This document shows, piece after piece, positions 17,909-27,213 of a stretch of 64,000 nucleotides of DNA (position 1 is the stretch's first letter; each line of letters opens with the position of its first letter). Position numbers and translations under genes: made by a program. The notes under the pieces were generated by a model. The model was given only the letters and a program-made list of their open reading frames with translations, had not been told where the DNA came from and made no database searches. The DNA comes from Tous-C4FEB sp044356555 (GTDB lineage Bacteria; Verrucomicrobiota; Verrucomicrobiia; Opitutales; Opitutaceae): NCBI GenBank assembly GCA_044356555.1, contig JBIKWB010000014.1, positions 62,001 through 126,000 of the forward strand, given 5' to 3'.

Positions 17909-20900
17909 TCAGGACTTCTTCGACCATTTGCGGTCCTGCTTCAACTCGAGGGCGCGGGTTTGGAGCTGGACACCGGCGACGGCGGGATGGGCGCGGAGCT
18001 GTTGGAAGGTGGCACCGTTGAGTTTCCAGGTGAGCGCGGTGCTGGCCTCGGCATAGGGGGCGATGCGTTTCTCGAACATGAAGGCGAATTCGACGCGGGT
18101 GTCGCCGACCTGCTTGTTCAAGGTCTCCCGGAGGAGGCGGAGAAACGAGGGGAGCTCGGGGTGCGCGGGGTGGAGGAGCCAAGTGACCTTTTTGACGAGG
18201 CGGGTGACTTCGTTGTCGAGCGGGTAGCACTCCTTGACGTTGATGCGTGGGCCCTCGGTGCCGGTGATGATGTTGCCGAGGACGAGGATGGGCGCGTTTT
18301 CGGCGAGGATAGCGCCGTAGTTGGCATAGCCGTCGGCGAACAGGTTAAGCGCCACGGAGGCGTTCTTCGTGGCGAGGGTGAACATCGCCCACGGACGGTT
18401 ATCTTTTTTCGAGAGCCGTTTGACGATGTTGCTGGCAATGCCGGCGATGCGGAATTCGACGCGGTCGCCCTGTTTGAGCAGGTCGTCCACGGCGTAGGTG
18501 TCCACGGCGTCGGTGATGCCGGCGTAAACGTTCATCGGATGGCCGGAGACGTAGAAGCCGAGGAGTTCTTTTTCGAAAATGAGGCGCTCGGCGGAGGTGA
18601 AGTCGTCGATGTCGGCGGAGCCGGGCGCGGAGGGGAGGGCGGTGCGGGAGACGGCGGTGGAGGCGGGAGATTTCTTCGCCGGGGCGGGCTCGGCGAGCAT
18701 GGCCATGAAGCTGTGCTGGCCGGCGGCTTTGTCGCGGGCGTTATTGGCGGCGGTGGCCATGGCGCCGTCGATGCTGTCGAATATTTTCTTGCGGAGAGCG
18801 CCGCTGAAATCGAAGGCACCGGTCTTCGAGAGGTGCTCGAGCACGCGCTTGTTGATCGCACGGCCGTCGACGCGGGAGATGAAGTCCTCGAAGGAGGCGA
18901 ACGGACCTTTGGCGTCGCGTTCGGCGATGATTTTTTGCGCGGCGAGTTCGCCCACGCCTTTGACGCCGGCGAGACCAAAGCGGATTTTATCGGCGACGGG
19001 CGTGAACATCTCGCGGGACTCGTTCACGTCGGGGCCGAGGACCTTGAGGCCCATGGCTTCGCATTCGGCGACGAAGTGAGAGACCTTTTCGGAGTTGCCG
19101 AGCTCGGAGCTGAGCATGGCGGCCATGAATTGGACGGGGTAGTTGGCCTTTAGGAACCCGGTTTGGTAGCTGAGGATCGCGTAGGCGGCAGAGTGGGATT
19201 TGTTGAACCCGTAGCCGGCGAATTTGTTGAGGATGTCGAAGATCGAATTGGCGGTTTTTTCCTCGATGTTATTCACGCGCTTGGCGCCCTCGACGAACTT
19301 GGTGCGCTCCTTGGCCATGGCGTCGGCGTCTTTCTTGCCCATGGCGCGGCGGAGCATATCGGCGCCGCCGAGGGTGTAGCCGGCGATGATCTTGGCGGCC
19401 TCCATGACTTGTTCCTGATAGACCATGATGCCGTAGGTCTCGCGGCAGACTTCCTCGAGGAGCTTGTGCGGGTAGGTGACGGTAGACGGGTCTTTTTTGC
19501 CGCGGACGTAGTCGGGAATCCACTCCATCGGGCCGGGGCGGTAAAGGGCGATGAGGGCGACGATCTCGTCGATCGTGGAGAGGCTGATCTGGCGGCAGAG
19601 ATTTTGCATGCCGCCGGATTCAAGCTGGAACACGCCGGTGGTGCGGCCGGAGTTGAGCAGGGCGAAGGTCTTCGCGTCGTCGAGCGAGATGGTCTCGATG
19701 TCGAACTTCGGATCGGCGGTGCGGCGGATGTTGTCCACGGCGTCGGCGATGACGGTGAGCGTCTTCAGACCGAGGAAGTCCATCTTCAGCAGGCCGAGCT
19801 TCCCCACGGCGTTCATGTCGAACTGCACGGTGACGTCTTCTTCCTGGAGGGTGAGCGGGACGAACTCGTCGAGGGGGCGGTCGGTGATGATGATGCCGGC
19901 GGCGTGTTTGCCGGTGTTGCGGACCATGCCCTCGAGGACGCGGGCTTGGTCGAAGATTTTTTTGGCGACGGGATTGCGGGCGACCTCGTCTCGGAGTTCG
20001 GTGGACTTCTTGAGGGCGTCCTCGAGCGTGATGTTGAGCTCGTCGGGGATCATCTTCGCGAGCCGGTCGGCGTCGGCGTAGGCGAGGTTGTGAACGCGCG
20101 AGATGTCGCGGATGACCATCTTGGCGCCGAGCGTGCCGTAGGTGATGATGTTGGCGACGCAGTCCTTGCCGTATTTCTCGCGGACGTAGTCGATGACCTC
20201 GCCGCGGCGTCTCATGCAGAAGTCGATGTCGAAGTCGGGCGGGGAGACGCGCTCGGGATTCAGGAAGCGCTCGAAGAGCAGCTTGAAACGGAGCGGATCG
20301 AGGTTGGTGATCGCGAGGACGTAGGCGACGAGGCAACCGGCGCCGGAGCCACGGCCGGGGCCGACGGGGATGTCATGTTTGCGCGCCCAATCGATGAAGT
20401 CCCAAACGACGAGGAAGTAGTCGATGAAGCCGGTTTTGCCGATGATGCTGAGTTCGAAATCGAGGCGATCAACGAGGGTCTGGCCGAGCGCGGGATCGGC
20501 GTGGGCGGCGGGGCGGTCATAATCAAGGCCGTAGCGACGGCGAAGCCCGGCGATGCAAAGGTCCTTTAGGTAACCGGCGCGGTCGGTCTTGGCGGAGACT
20601 TCGACGGGCAGGGGAAACTTGGGGTAGCGCTCGCTGCCTTTGGGGAAGGGAATCGCGAGGTCGCACATCTCGGCGACGAGCTGGGTGTTGGTGATGGATT
20701 CGGGGACCTCGATGAAGAGTTTTTCCATCTCGGCCCGGGATTTCAGGTAGAACTCATGACCCGAAAATTTCATGCGTTTCTCGTCTTCGATTTTGGCCCC
20801 GGTCTGGATGCAGAGCATCGCGTCGTGGGGGCCGGAATCGTTGGAGTTGACGTAGTGAACGTCGTTCGTGGCGATGACCTTCAGGTTGAACTCTTCGGCA

Positions 20901-21514
20901 AGTTTGAGGAGGCCGGGGATAATTTTCCGCTGCTCGGGGATGCCGTGGTCCTGGATCTCGACGAAGTAGTTTTCGCGGCCAAAGATATCGACGAAACGCG
21001 CACAGGCTTTGCGGGCTTCGTCCTCGCGGTCGTGAAGGAGGTGCTGGGGAACGAGCGAGGCAAGACAGCCGGTAAAGCCGATGAGTCCGGGGGCGTATTT
21101 GGCGAGGGTATCGAGATCGGTGCGAGGCTTGTAGTAGAAGCCCTTGAGGTGGGCGTCGGAGACGAGTTTGAGCAGGTTTTGGTAGCCGGTTAGGTTCTTC
21201 GCCAAGAGGCCGAGGTGGAAGATGCTTTTGCCGTCGTCGTCGGAGCGGCCGTGTTTCTCGAGGCGGGACGTCTCAACGAGGTAGAGCTCGCAACCGACGA
21301 GCGGTTTGATGCCTTTGGATTTGGCGGTGTTGTAGAAGTCGATGGCGCCAAAAAGGTTTCCGTGGTCGGTGAGCGCGAGGGCGGGCATGCCGAGGGCAAC
21401 TGCCCGGTCCATCAAGCGATCAATGCGGCAAGCGCCGTCGAGCAGACTGTAGTCCGAATGAACGTGGAGATGGACGAAATTCAGGTCGGCGGACGGCACA
21501 GCCGAGGAAGGCAA
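17909..21514 (-). CDS. dnaE: DNA polymerase III alpha subunit DnaE
   Basis: The main replicative polymerase. It is 1201 residues with the DnaE1 domain order: N-terminal PHP domain (HLHVHSDYSLLDG at about 14-26), palm with the catalytic acidic cluster PPDFDIDF (near 425-431), fingers, tandem helix-hairpin-helix motif (VKGVGELAAQKI, near 850), then an OB-fold (VEFRIAGIASNIVKRL, near 1025) and a short tail. No intein is present. The start is uncertain: TTG at 21514 or GTG at 21499, since no ATG lies between the frame opening and the conserved PHP motif. It is divergent from rpsU across about 150 bases. Confidence 0.96.
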   Translation of the reverse strand: MPSSAVPSADLNFVHLHVHSDYSLLDGACRIDRLMDRAVALGMPALALTDHGNLFGAIDFYNTAKSKGIKPLVGCELYLVETSRLEKHGRSDDDGKSIFHLGLLAKNLTGYQNLLKLVSDAHLKGFYYKPRTDLDTLAKYAPGLIGFTGCLASLVPQHLLHDREDEARKACARFVDIFGRENYFVEIQDHGIPEQRKIIPGLLKLAEEFNLKVIATNDVHYVNSNDSGPHDAMLCIQTGAKIEDEKRMKFSGHEFYLKSRAEMEKLFIEVPESITNTQLVAEMCDLAIPFPKGSERYPKFPLPVEVSAKTDRAGYLKDLCIAGLRRRYGLDYDRPAAHADPALGQTLVDRLDFELSIIGKTGFIDYFLVVWDFIDWARKHDIPVGPGRGSGAGCLVAYVLAITNLDPLRFKLLFERFLNPERVSPPDFDIDFCMRRRGEVIDYVREKYGKDCVANIITYGTLGAKMVIRDISRVHNLAYADADRLAKMIPDELNITLEDALKKSTELRDEVARNPVAKKIFDQARVLEGMVRNTGKHAAGIIITDRPLDEFVPLTLQEEDVTVQFDMNAVGKLGLLKMDFLGLKTLTVIADAVDNIRRTADPKFDIETISLDDAKTFALLNSGRTTGVFQLESGGMQNLCRQISLSTIDEIVALIALYRPGPMEWIPDYVRGKKDPSTVTYPHKLLEEVCRETYGIMVYQEQVMEAAKIIAGYTLGGADMLRRAMGKKDADAMAKERTKFVEGAKRVNNIEEKTANSIFDILNKFAGYGFNKSHSAAYAILSYQTGFLKANYPVQFMAAMLSSELGNSEKVSHFVAECEAMGLKVLGPDVNESREMFTPVADKIRFGLAGVKGVGELAAQKIIAERDAKGPFASFEDFISRVDGRAINKRVLEHLSKTGAFDFSGALRKKIFDSIDGAMATAANNARDKAAGQHSFMAMLAEPAPAKKSPASTAVSRTALPSAPGSADIDDFTSAERLIFEKELLGFYVSGHPMNVYAGITDAVDTYAVDDLLKQGDRVEFRIAGIASNIVKRLSKKDNRPWAMFTLATKNASVALNLFADGYANYGAILAENAPILVLGNIITGTEGPRINVKECYPLDNEVTRLVKKVTWLLHPAHPELPSFLRLLRETLNKQVGDTRVEFAFMFEKRIAPYAEASTALTWKLNGATFQQLRAHPAVAGVQLQTRALELKQDRKWSKKS

Positions 21515-21666
21515 AGGCCGAGCCGGGATCGCGCAAGGCGAAAGGCCCGTTTTGCGCCCTCGGGACCTGAAAAATTGTGGGAAGGCGGGTTGGAAAAAAG
21601 CCGTTGACGCGAGCGATGCGGCTTGGCTTGGTAGCGGGCTTTTCCTTCACCAAACGACTCCCGAGT

Positions 21667-21864
21667 ATGTCTATCGAAATCAAAATCCGCAAAAACGAGC
21701 CTATCGACCGTGCGATTCGTCGCATGAAGAAGAAGCTCGAGCGCGAGAACATCATCAAGGGCACCCGCGCCAAGCGTTACTTCGAGAAGCCGTGCGAGAA
21801 GCGCCGCCGCCGCGAGAAGGTTATGAAGTTCACGGACATGCTCCGTCGTCGCCACGCCGACTAA
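21667..21864 (+). CDS. rpsU: ribosomal protein bS21
   Basis: A small-subunit ribosomal protein involved in initiation. The 65-residue protein is highly basic and matches the S21 pattern (IEIKIRKNEPIDRAIRRMKKK, then RREKVMKFTDMLRRRHAD). ATG 21667 follows CGAGT with no Shine-Dalgarno sequence. A TTGACG hexamer at 21604-21609 in the upstream gap could be a -35 box, but I see no convincing -10 element. A strong intrinsic terminator follows 24 bases after the stop, so it is probably monocistronic. Confidence 0.96.
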   Translation: MSIEIKIRKNEPIDRAIRRMKKKLERENIIKGTRAKRYFEKPCEKRRRREKVMKFTDMLRRRHAD

Positions 21865-21888
21865 TCCCGGATTGGAATTTTTCCACGA

Positions 21889-21928
21889 AGACCGCCGCCT
21901 GACTAATTTCAGGCGGCGGTCTTTTTTT
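21889..21928 (+). terminator. rho-independent terminator of rpsU
   Basis: A perfect 14-bp stem: AGACCGCCGCCTGA at 21889-21902 pairs with TCAGGCGGCGGTCT at 21909-21922 around a six-base loop, followed by a run of seven T (21922-21928). This is a textbook intrinsic terminator. Confidence 0.95.
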
Positions 21929-21959
21929 GGTGCAATGCGTTGTCAGGTTGGTTCGTGAT

Positions 21960-22919
21960 GTGGCGGTGCGTCCGACGTTTTCGCTTTCAAGCTGTTGGTG
22001 TTCACACCGTCACCAAGACGGCTATGCGATGTTGCGGGAGATGGCTGATCTTGGATTCGATCAGGTTGAGCTGAGCCATGGCGTGCGGATCGTGCTGGTC
22101 CCCGGTATCCTGAAAGCGGTGGAGGAGGGCATGATTAAGGTGGGCTCGACCCACAACTTTTGCCCGCTGCCGATCGGAGTCGTGCAGGCCGCGCCGAATC
22201 TTTTCGAGCCTTCGGCGACGGACCATAAGGAGCATGAGCAGTGGGTGCGTCACACCAAGCGCTCGATCGATTTCGCGGCACAAGTCAGGGCCCGAGTGGT
22301 GGTGTGTCACCTCGGCAGCGTTTCATTTTTCTGGTCGAGTCCGGCGAGGAAGCTGAAAAAATATCTCAGCGGGAAGCCCAACGCCGGTCGCGACGGGGAC
22401 CCGAAGTATACGGCGCACGTGGCCAAGGCGCTGGAAAAACTGCGGAAGCGGATGAAGCCGTTTTGGGCGCAAACGCAGGCAAGTGTGCTCGAAGTTTTCG
22501 ACTATGCTGCGGTCAAGGGCGTGAAACTGGGCTTCGAGAATCGGGAGAAATTTGAGGAACTGCCGCTTGATGCCGATTACGCGGATTTTGTCGCGGGTTT
22601 GCCGGAAGGGAGCCCGGCGGGATACTGGCACGACACGGGTCACGCCGACATCAAGCAGACGATGGGATTGCTCGATCATCGGGTCCACCTGACGAAAAAT
22701 GCGCCGCGGCTTATTGGGTTTCACCTCCACGATGTGAGTGCGAGCGGTCAGGACCACCAACCGATCGGCTCCGGTCAGATCGACTTCAAAATGGTGAGCG
22801 AGTTTTGGCGCCCGGGTCAGGAGCTGGTTTTGGAACTCAGCCCGCGGGTGAAGCCGGAAGACGTGCTCCGGTCGAAAGAGAACCTCGAGGCTTTGCTGGC
22901 GGCGGCGCCGGGATTTTGA
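21960..22919 (+). CDS. xylose-isomerase-like TIM barrel protein
   Basis: A 319-residue protein of the AP-endonuclease-2/sugar phosphate isomerase fold (cytoplasmic; no signal peptide). Typical barrel elements include MLREMADLGFDQVELSHG, a conserved CHLGS strand, FENREKFEELPLD, the metal-ligand-like WHDTGHADIKQ, and FHLHDVSASGQDHQPIGSG, which carries the His and Asp usually found in the metal site. No ATG precedes the conserved start; GTG 21960 (or GTG 21966) is the best choice and lies 31 bases past the rpsU terminator. The substrate is unknown. Confidence 0.8.
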   Translation: MAVRPTFSLSSCWCSHRHQDGYAMLREMADLGFDQVELSHGVRIVLVPGILKAVEEGMIKVGSTHNFCPLPIGVVQAAPNLFEPSATDHKEHEQWVRHTKRSIDFAAQVRARVVVCHLGSVSFFWSSPARKLKKYLSGKPNAGRDGDPKYTAHVAKALEKLRKRMKPFWAQTQASVLEVFDYAAVKGVKLGFENREKFEELPLDADYADFVAGLPEGSPAGYWHDTGHADIKQTMGLLDHRVHLTKNAPRLIGFHLHDVSASGQDHQPIGSGQIDFKMVSEFWRPGQELVLELSPRVKPEDVLRSKENLEALLAAAPGF

Positions 22920-22924
22920 CGAGG

Positions 22925-23980
22925 TTAACTCCGTCGCAAAATTTCGGTGATCCAGCGCCGATGCGGGCCCGACAGGGTGATTGAAGCGATCTCTGCGCGC
23001 GGTACCCAGATCAGTCCGGGAGCGAGTTTTCCCCGGGGCGGGACGGCGGTGTGGATCGACTCTGTGATCAAAAATCGCGTGATGCCGCGCGTATGGGTCG
23101 CGAGAAGCAGGCCGCGGGCGGCAGCGGTTTCGGTGAGGCCAAATTGGGCGGCGGTGGGCAGCTCGTGCTGACCGGCGAGACGACGGGCATCGGCAGCGGC
23201 GCGGTGCAGCAGCAGGGCCCCATCGCGTTCACACCAAATGCGGGTGACGGCGACGCGTTCGATTTTTTTTGGTGCAAGCCGGGGAAACGCCTCGGGTTCG
23301 CCGCGCGCGGATGCGGCGCAGAACGCGCGGACGGGGCAGGTGAGGCAGAGCGGGTTTTGCCGGGAGCAAACCGTGGCTCCCAGCTCCATCATGGCTTGGT
23401 TATGGTCCCCGGCTGCGCTGGCGGAGAGCAGAGCGTCGGCCAGAGGCCTGAACGCCTTCGCCGCCGTTGCGCTGTCGCGATACTCGGTGGCATCGGCGGT
23501 CAACCGCGCGAGGATCCGCACCACATTGCCGTCGACGCAGGCAGCCGGGGCGCCGAAAGAAATACTGGTGATCGCGGCGGCGGTGTAGGGCCCGACGCCG
23601 GGCAACTCCTGCCACTCGGCCGGGGTGCGCGGCGCGGCGGGCAGGGCGGCGATCGCTTGGGCGAGCCGGTGCAGGTTTCGGGCGCGCGAGTAATAGCCGA
23701 GGCCTTCCCAGAGTTTGAGCACTTGGGCTTCCGGAGCGGCGGCCAGTGCGGCGAAGTCCGGCAGCGCATCATGCCAACGGGCGAAGTAGGGAAGGACGGT
23801 TTTAACCTGCGTCTGTTGAAGCATGAACTCGCTGACCACCGTGCGGTAAAGTGAAGGCGTTTCCCGCCAGGGCAAACGGCGCGCGTTGACCCGATACCAA
23901 CCGAGCAACGCCGCCGAGAATTCGGCACGTTTTGCGGTCAGGGCGGCGGCATGGGTTGAGGCGGAAGTTTTGCGTGTCAT
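22925..23980 (-). CDS. mutY: A/G-specific adenine glycosylase MutY
   Basis: Removes adenine mispaired with 8-oxoguanine. The 351-residue protein has the HhH-GPD core (ELPGVGPYTAAAI, then the catalytic Asp region ACVDGNVVRILARL). The [4Fe-4S] loop has spacing C205-x6-C212-x2-C215-x5-C221, and a C-terminal NUDIX-like domain senses 8-oxoG. ATG 23980 gives the normal N-terminus; an ATG nine codons upstream (24007) is possible but nearly touches the divergent rnhC start at 24011. The short shared upstream region suggests overlapping promoters. Confidence 0.95.
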   Translation of the reverse strand: MTRKTSASTHAAALTAKRAEFSAALLGWYRVNARRLPWRETPSLYRTVVSEFMLQQTQVKTVLPYFARWHDALPDFAALAAAPEAQVLKLWEGLGYYSRARNLHRLAQAIAALPAAPRTPAEWQELPGVGPYTAAAITSISFGAPAACVDGNVVRILARLTADATEYRDSATAAKAFRPLADALLSASAAGDHNQAMMELGATVCSRQNPLCLTCPVRAFCAASARGEPEAFPRLAPKKIERVAVTRIWCERDGALLLHRAAADARRLAGQHELPTAAQFGLTETAAARGLLLATHTRGITRFLITESIHTAVPPRGKLAPGLIWVPRAEIASITLSGPHRRWITEILRRS

Positions 23981-24010
23981 CGGCGGAGTTTTTGTAACAC
24001 TTCGCATCCC

Positions 24011-25018
24011 ATGGCCAAGCACGGCGAACCTGCCGAGGAAAAACCCAAGAAGCTCAGTACCTATACCATCAAGCTCGACGACGCGCAGATGGAGAAACTC
24101 CGTGCGTTGTGCGCCGCGCGCCAGTGGGAGCCCTTTGAAGTGCCCTACGCGCGTTTCGCTTTTCGCGGCGGCAATGTGAACGTGACCGCTTACGACAAAC
24201 GCAAGGTCGTGGTAATTGCCGGCAAGGGCACCGAAGAGTTTGTCACGATGACGCTGGAGCCCGAAATCACGATGGCGGCGAAGCTGGGTTACGACGAGGT
24301 GCTGCACCCGGATTGGTTCGAGGCGCACGCGGGGCTCGACGAAAGCGGCAAGGGCGATTTCTTCGGTCCCGTGGTCGCGGCCACCGTGATCGCGGACAAG
24401 GGCATGATCGACGCGTGGCGCGAGGCCGGCGTGCAGGATTCGAAGAAAATTGTGGACAATCAGATTGTCCGGCTCGACGCGTTGATCCGGGGCACCAAAG
24501 GCGTAGTGGTCGAGGTCTGTTATTGCCGGACCATGGCCCGCTACAACGAGCTGATGGGACGCCCCGGGGTGAATCTGAACCGTTTGCTCGCTTGGCAGCA
24601 CGCCACGGCGCTCGGCGATGCGCTCGCGAAACGTCCGGTGCCTTGGGGGCTGCTCGACCAGTTCACCGAACAACCGCTGGTGCAGCGTGAACTGGCGAAG
24701 AAAGGAGTGCAAAATTTTGAACTCAGGATGCGCACCAAGGCGGAGTCGGATCCGGTCGTCGCCGCCGCTTCGGTCGTGGCGCGGGCGGAATTTATCCGGG
24801 CCATGCACGCGCTCTCGCAGCAATTTGGAGAGAAGCTCCAAAAAGGCGCAGGGCCGTTGGTGAAAGGGCAGGCCGACCAGATCATGCAAAAATTCGGCAC
24901 GCGTGCGCTCGGCGATTTTGCCAAATTGCACTTTCGCACGGCCTACGAAGTGGTCGCCGCCGCCGGGAAGCTCGACGAATTGCCGTTAAAGCCGCCGCCG
25001 CCGAAGATGGAGTGGTGA
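24011..25018 (+). CDS. rnhC: ribonuclease HIII
   Basis: Cleaves the RNA strand of RNA/DNA hybrids. Two domains are visible in 335 residues: an N-terminal TBP-like substrate-binding domain (about 15-95, STYTIKLDDAQMEKLRALCAA at its start) and the RNase H catalytic domain with GLDESGKGDFFGPVV. D110 and E111 are metal ligands, and the GKGDFFGP extension separates HIII from HII. The DQFTE segment and a late acidic residue complete the active site. It starts at ATG 24011, preceded by CATCCC. RNase HII follows 37 bases downstream. Confidence 0.93.
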   Translation: MAKHGEPAEEKPKKLSTYTIKLDDAQMEKLRALCAARQWEPFEVPYARFAFRGGNVNVTAYDKRKVVVIAGKGTEEFVTMTLEPEITMAAKLGYDEVLHPDWFEAHAGLDESGKGDFFGPVVAATVIADKGMIDAWREAGVQDSKKIVDNQIVRLDALIRGTKGVVVEVCYCRTMARYNELMGRPGVNLNRLLAWQHATALGDALAKRPVPWGLLDQFTEQPLVQRELAKKGVQNFELRMRTKAESDPVVAAASVVARAEFIRAMHALSQQFGEKLQKGAGPLVKGQADQIMQKFGTRALGDFAKLHFRTAYEVVAAAGKLDELPLKPPPPKMEW

Positions 25019-25055
25019 ACGGTCCCGACGCGGCGTATCCCGATTCTTGTCCAGC

Positions 25056-25817
25056 ATGTCCAAACGGCGCCAACTTCGCGGCTTCGATCTCAAGCAGATC
25101 GAGGGCGTGGCCAGTCTGATCGGAGTCGATGAAGCGGGCCGCGGTGCGCTCGCCGGCCCGGTGGTTGCGGGTGCGGTATTGGTGACGCGGGACTTTCTCG
25201 AAAGCCGGTGGGCCGAAATCAATGCCCGCCGGATCAACGATTCGAAGCAGCTCACGGCGGCGGAGCGCGATTCTCTTTGGCTGGACTTTGAGGCGCTGGC
25301 GGCGGAAGGGAAAATCCATGCCCATTTCGGCTCGGCGGATGTCGGTGAGATCGCGCAGTTCAACATCCTCGGTGCCACCAAGCTGGCTATGCGCCGCGCG
25401 CTCGAAGGCATTTATCCGCCCAGTGCCTTCGAACGGAAAACGGAACCGGACTTGTTCTCCGCGCCCGAGGAGATCGCCGGCTTTAAACCGACGGTTTTGG
25501 CGCGGGTGTTGGTCGACGGCTTGCCCCTGCGCAATTTCCCTTATCCGCACACCGCGATCGTCTCCGGCGATGCCCGCTCGCTCTGCATCGCGATGGCGTC
25601 GATCATCGCGAAGGTTACGCGCGACCGGCAGATGGAGGAGCTTGATCGCACGTTCCCCGGTTATGGATTCGGGGCCCACAAAGGCTACGGTACCGAGGAG
25701 CACCGCGAGGCCGTGCTTCGGCTCGGGCGCACGCTCCAACATCGCGAGATGTTTCTACGCAAGCTGCTCGCCGGGCGGGTGGATCCCACGCAGTTGGATT
25801 TCCTCAGCGACCAATGA
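25056..25817 (+). CDS. rnhB: ribonuclease HII
   Basis: Removes ribonucleotides misincorporated into DNA and degrades RNA/DNA hybrids. The 253-residue protein shows the HII signature IGVDEAGRGALAGPVVAGAV with D25 and E26, the NDSKQLTAAER loop, a VDGLPL strand with the third acidic residue, and ASIIAKVTRDRQM followed by GYGFGAHKGYGTEEH. ATG 25056 is chosen over TTG 25047. An insertion of about 25 residues around PPSAFERKTEPDLFSAPEE is longer than in E. coli RnhB. It is co-directional with and close to rnhC. Confidence 0.95.
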   Translation: MSKRRQLRGFDLKQIEGVASLIGVDEAGRGALAGPVVAGAVLVTRDFLESRWAEINARRINDSKQLTAAERDSLWLDFEALAAEGKIHAHFGSADVGEIAQFNILGATKLAMRRALEGIYPPSAFERKTEPDLFSAPEEIAGFKPTVLARVLVDGLPLRNFPYPHTAIVSGDARSLCIAMASIIAKVTRDRQMEELDRTFPGYGFGAHKGYGTEEHREAVLRLGRTLQHREMFLRKLLAGRVDPTQLDFLSDQ

Positions 25818-25874
25818 TGCCAACGGGCGACGGAGGCCGTTGACCGCGCGGGCCCTGTGCCCCAAAAACTTTTT

Positions 25875-27071
25875 ATGGCCGGTAAGAAAAACTCCTCGCT
25901 TGATCGGGTGCTGGGTCGGCTCGATACGCTCGATTCGGTCAACCTCGCGAATCTGGTCCAACGCTTGGCCCGTGAACGCGGCCTGTTCGAAGAGATCTTT
26001 AACACGCTCCAAGAAGGCGTGCTGGTGATCACGCTCGACGGAGAGATCGACTATGCGAACGACGCGGCGCACCGACTGATCGGGCTCGGGGAGGACGAAT
26101 TGGCGGGCCAAACTTTGTGGCGACTCATTCCCGGGCTGCGGCCGTCTTTGGGCGGGACGTTGGAAGATGATACCGCAGCGGCGCTGCCGGTGGTGGCGCG
26201 GGAATTTGAGCTGACGTATCCCGAACCGCGGACGGTGCGGCTCTACATGGTGCCATTCCGGGGCGAAGCCCGCGGCGATGCTCGGCGGTTTGCGGTGATC
26301 CTGACCGATGTCACCCGGGATAAACACGCGACGGCCCAGCAGTTGGAGGATGAGCGCACGTCTTCGATCCTTTTGCTGGCCGCAGGAGTCGCGCACGAGC
26401 TCGGAAACCCGCTCAACTCGCTCACGATCCACCTCCAGTTGATTGCGCGGAAGTTGAAGAAACTGAAGGCGTCAAAAGACACGGAGTCGCTCGTCGAATC
26501 GGTCGATGTTTGTCGCGCGGAAGTTGCTCGGCTCGACGGGATCATCGCGCATTTCCTCGAAGCAATCCGCCCTCAACCGCCGGATCTGGCGGAGCTTGAT
26601 CTGGCCGAAGTCCTGGCGGAGGTGCTGCGCTTTCAGCAACGGGAGTTTGCCGACCGCCGAATCGCCGTCGAGGTGGAGGCCTCGGGCGATCTGCCGGTGG
26701 TGATGGCCGATCGGAACCAGCTCAAGCAGGTCTTTTTCAACCTCGCGAAGAACGCGTTGGATGCGATGGAGCCGGGCGGTCGTTTGAAGATTCGTGCGCG
26801 GGCCGACGACGACTCGGTGTTTTTGCTCTTTGGAGACAGCGGCAGCGGGATCAAGCAGGAGGATCTCGTGCGGGTTTTTCAACCCTACCATACGACAAAA
26901 CCCGGCGGTCACGGGCTTGGATTGATGATCGTGCAGCGCATCCTGCGCGAACACGGGGGGCAAGTGGGGATTGAGAGCAAAGAAGGCGTGGGCACGGTGG
27001 TCACACTTCAGTTTCCCCGTAAAGATCGACGCGTGCGGATGCTGGGCGGCGGCACGCGGCCGACGTGGTGA
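25875..27071 (+). CDS. PAS-domain sensor histidine kinase (NtrB-like)
   Basis: A soluble 398-residue histidine kinase with no membrane segment, so it senses a cytoplasmic signal. A PAS domain (about 45-150: GVLVITLDGEIDYANDAAHRLIG) is followed by a HisKA domain with the H-box VAHELGNPLNSLTIH (phosphorylated His174). The HATPase domain has the N-box NLAKNALDAM, G1 DSGSGIKQED, and G2 GGHGLGLMIVQRILREHGG. ATG 25875 is preferred to GTG 25857. No response regulator adjoins it; the closest is the minus-strand REC protein at 28736. It precedes the ECF sigma factor operon. Confidence 0.9.
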   Translation: MAGKKNSSLDRVLGRLDTLDSVNLANLVQRLARERGLFEEIFNTLQEGVLVITLDGEIDYANDAAHRLIGLGEDELAGQTLWRLIPGLRPSLGGTLEDDTAAALPVVAREFELTYPEPRTVRLYMVPFRGEARGDARRFAVILTDVTRDKHATAQQLEDERTSSILLLAAGVAHELGNPLNSLTIHLQLIARKLKKLKASKDTESLVESVDVCRAEVARLDGIIAHFLEAIRPQPPDLAELDLAEVLAEVLRFQQREFADRRIAVEVEASGDLPVVMADRNQLKQVFFNLAKNALDAMEPGGRLKIRARADDDSVFLLFGDSGSGIKQEDLVRVFQPYHTTKPGGHGLGLMIVQRILREHGGQVGIESKEGVGTVVTLQFPRKDRRVRMLGGGTRPTW

Positions 27072-27213
27072 GCCGGCGAAACGGCGGGGGATGCTCAAAT
27101 TTTGGCGTGCTTCCTAGGTAAAGTTTGCCTCAAGGCGGGTCGCCCCTCATCGCGGACCGGTGTATCTTTAGCCGACGTCCCGCGTCTGGCCCGGATAGCA
27201 CAATGAACTCTGC

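Noticed and set aside
19163..20569. Long plus-strand open frame inside dnaE
   Set aside because: Acidic Gly/Val/Asp-rich composition typical of antisense frames of GC-rich genes; DnaE motifs are on the other strand.
22925..24931. Apparent 668-codon minus-strand frame suggesting a MutY fusion
   Set aside because: The first part is an antisense shadow of rnhC; real MutY begins at 23980.
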